This document shows positions 46,531-48,158 of a stretch of DNA of 48,158 bases, piece by piece (position 1 is the first letter of the stretch; each line of letters begins with the position of its first letter). The DNA is taken from assembly GCA_027576995.1 (NCBI GenBank), contig JANBQC010000170.1, forward strand, positions 1 to 48,158. Direction: 5' to 3'. The notes beneath the pieces are model-generated. The model was not told where the DNA came from. It was given only the letters and a program-made list of their open reading frames with translations, and made no database searches. The position numbers and the translations under genes are program-made. This stretch comes from Dimargaris cristalligena. Lineage: Eukaryota; Kickxellomycota; Dimargaritomycetes; Dimargaritales; Dimargaritaceae.

Positions 46531-47020
46531 TATGTCATTTATAATCAATATAATATCCAAGAAGGAAAGGCCCGGTAGGGATTATCCCACCGCTGACCCC
46601 AAATCACCGATTGTAAAGCCTATTAAGTGGGCTTTTAATAAGGTAAGTACTATTTTCGTCCATTATATATAATTTTATATTGTGAAGTTTAGATGGGCTA
46701 GCTTTGATATTTATACTTTTTCTCTGATATATGATTATTGGAAATAATATAAAAAAGGCCAATTTCCCCTATTTCACTATCAGCCTTGATAATGGGTGTA
46801 GTAATGCAACAGTGGCTCTTTGCTACAATGTGAGTACTAAGCCTGTATTCCATTATGTTGTTTTCATAATGAATGTCTTCCAATCCAAATTTTGATTATG
46901 CATTTTCGACTTACTGTATAATATGTATGCCAATTTCTAACCATCTGCAACCATGTTCTCACATTCTCTTTTTATTATACTGATGTTTAGATCAAGAAAA
47001 TTTTCGGGCCGTGTAAATAA
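46531..47020 (+). CDS. Possible last two exons of a small gene
   Basis: An exon-like block at 46531-46642 sits between a pyrimidine-rich acceptor (TTCTCTCGTAACAG) and a GTAAGT donor. It reads MSFIINIISKKERPGRDYPT, then ADPKSPIVKPIKWAFNK. A second pyrimidine-rich acceptor (TTTTTATTATACTGATGTTTAG) opens IKKIFGPCK and a TAA at 47020, in phase. No upstream exon could be joined, and a coding-like minus frame overlaps the second exon. Treat as speculative. Confidence 0.2.
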
Positions 47021-47912
47021 ATGGCCCAACTGCGTCACTGGGATTCCCTTCATCCCATCCCCCATACTACTGCCTGTGACTTTGTCAATAAAATGTGACC
47101 AAGTCATGAAAGGGCCCACCCCTACCCATTGTCTTTACATTGTGTAGAACCCATTGTTGTTGTGACTATCCCAGGGTGCCCACTGCCTTTTGCAGGTCTT
47201 TGTTACTAGCTCATATCCTGGCATGCTCTATAACAAAACTTTTCCCTGCTGGTTCATTGGCAATTAATATAGTGCTTGTTGGTGCTGTACCATTGGGGTG
47301 CCCAGCACTAACCAGATGTCCCATGAAATTGGGGGTCTAACCAGAACACCACTGATACCCACTCTACCCATGGATACCAAACCCCTAGATTATACTAAAA
47401 GGGTGCCAACTGAGAGCAACCATGCTACACTAACAATTGACATATTGCCAATATGTCCTTATCAGTCTCCCAAGGGCATGGCAACCATGACCCCCACTTG
47501 GAATACTAGTCATATGAGCTAACTACCTGCCACCCATGGCTAATTCCCATAGAAACACTATCAGCCTCATTAATTGTTCTAGAATAAAAATGAACCACTG
47601 GTCTACTCTAATAGAGGCCCTCAGATGAGTAAAATTATATTTGCTTACTATTACCATAAAGTTGCTGGTTATATAATTCAAATCCTGCTCATCAATTAAT
47701 TTAACAGATTGTTTTCCTTAGTTATGCATACCCATATATACTTACTACCAACAATCTCTTGGCTATAATTATTGGACTCACAATCTAAACTGGTGCAATA
47801 AACATTCTCATATCATTATCTAAGTATTCATACAGCTAATTTTATAGCAATAAATCTTAATACTAAAATCTGGTCTTGATTTTAGAAGCAAAAATTTTCC
47901 CTTTAGCCTTTT

Positions 47913-48158
47913 TATCACCCAGATTTACCACTCTTAGTCCATCAAGGGTCCCAAGGATAGGCTTCTAATAGTAGACAGGGCTTGGGCTTAGCCAAGTAGG
48001 GCAATAGCATTAGGTATAGGTACAATACTAACTAATAAAGGCTACAAATGTAGGTATATGCAAGGGACATGCAGTGGGCATACTTACTAGTCAATACAAG
48101 GGTGGTGAGTGTATATAGGGTTTATTAAGGGTAAACCAGGGGGTAAGAATAAGCTAAA
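47913..48158 (-). mobile_element. LTR (copy C), cut by window edge
   Basis: The reverse complement matches the AATAAA-to-end part of copies A and B: AATAAA at 48121-48126 (minus), then TGCATGTCCCTTGCAT, ATTAGAAGCCTATCCTTGGG, and an end at GTGATA. The TATA part lies beyond the window. Confidence 0.6.

Larger units (their letters stand above)
44469..47912. mobile_element. Decayed interior between two same-orientation LTRs
   Basis: LTR B and LTR C point the same way and enclose 3.4 kb of AT-rich, CpG-poor sequence. No intact gag or pol is visible. A minus-strand frame at 46992-47324 is coding-like over 111 codons (GHLVSAGHPNGTAPTSTILI, then ANEPAGKSFVIEHARI) but has four internal stops. The reading as one degenerate LTR element is inference: no reverse transcriptase motif was found, and copy C is cut by the window edge. 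Confidence 0.3.

Noticed and set aside
1..48158. CRISPR arrays, rRNA, tRNA genes, prophage or bacterial operons
   Set aside because: No regularly spaced repeats, no rRNA-like sequence, no tRNA cloverleaf; intron structure and gene content are eukaryotic.

Overview
The window looks like nuclear DNA of an intron-bearing fungus. Genes carry short spliceosomal introns (about 60-500 nt, GT..AG) and GC-rich coding exons, and are separated by AT-rich spacers full of decayed mobile elements. Gene content (kinesin-5, an SSX2IP/Msd1 homologue, WBP11, a spastin-like AAA protein) would suit an early-diverging fungus rather than a yeast, but I cannot fix the lineage from sequence alone. Multi-exon gene models were assembled by hand from reading frame, splice sites and intron phase. 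The main ones close in phase to an uninterrupted protein.

Layout. 1-2.64 kb: LTR fragment, a 140-bp inverted-repeat element, and a decayed gene (copy 1 of a pair). 3.2-3.9 kb: small secreted-protein gene with a TATA box. 4.7-17.8 kb: three housekeeping genes, all on the minus strand: MCM6 (one exon), an SSX2IP/ADIP/Msd1-type centrosomal or spindle-pole coiled-coil protein (7 exons), and a BimC kinesin-5 (4 exons). 19.3-22.0 kb: WBP11-type splicing factor on the plus strand (6 exons, one of 17 nt), facing away from kinesin-5. 22-29.4 kb: repeat-rich stretch with MITEs, a full LTR, a predicted secreted F-box-like protein gene (minus) and a small orphan gene (plus). 30.1-33.2 kb: alpha/beta hydrolase with long disordered ends (minus, 6 exons). 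34.4 kb: a candidate terminal exon. 36.0-39.1 kb: a spastin-like AAA protein (membrane anchor, MIT, AAA) with an altered active site. 39.9-40.3 kb: short unknown protein transcribed away from it. 40.3 kb to the end: no well-supported gene. It holds a cluster of hairpins, copy 2 of the decayed gene, two reverse LTRs and eroded coding remnants.

How the genes relate. The recognisable genes serve chromosome duplication and segregation (MCM6, kinesin-5, SSX2IP/Msd1), microtubule remodelling (spastin-like) and splicing (WBP11). Three microtubule-related genes in 30 kb is notable but may be chance. The spacers show two repeat families: a MITE family of about 145 bp (seven copies) and an LTR family (four copies). 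The LTRs have almost no CpG, as expected after methylation and deamination.

Most interesting points: the spastin-like ATPase lacking the usual Walker B glutamate and pore-loop aromatic; the duplicated, intron-containing, now decayed gene pair with a conserved C-tract/TATA promoter; the secreted F-box-like protein; and the hairpin cluster near 41.2-41.5 kb.
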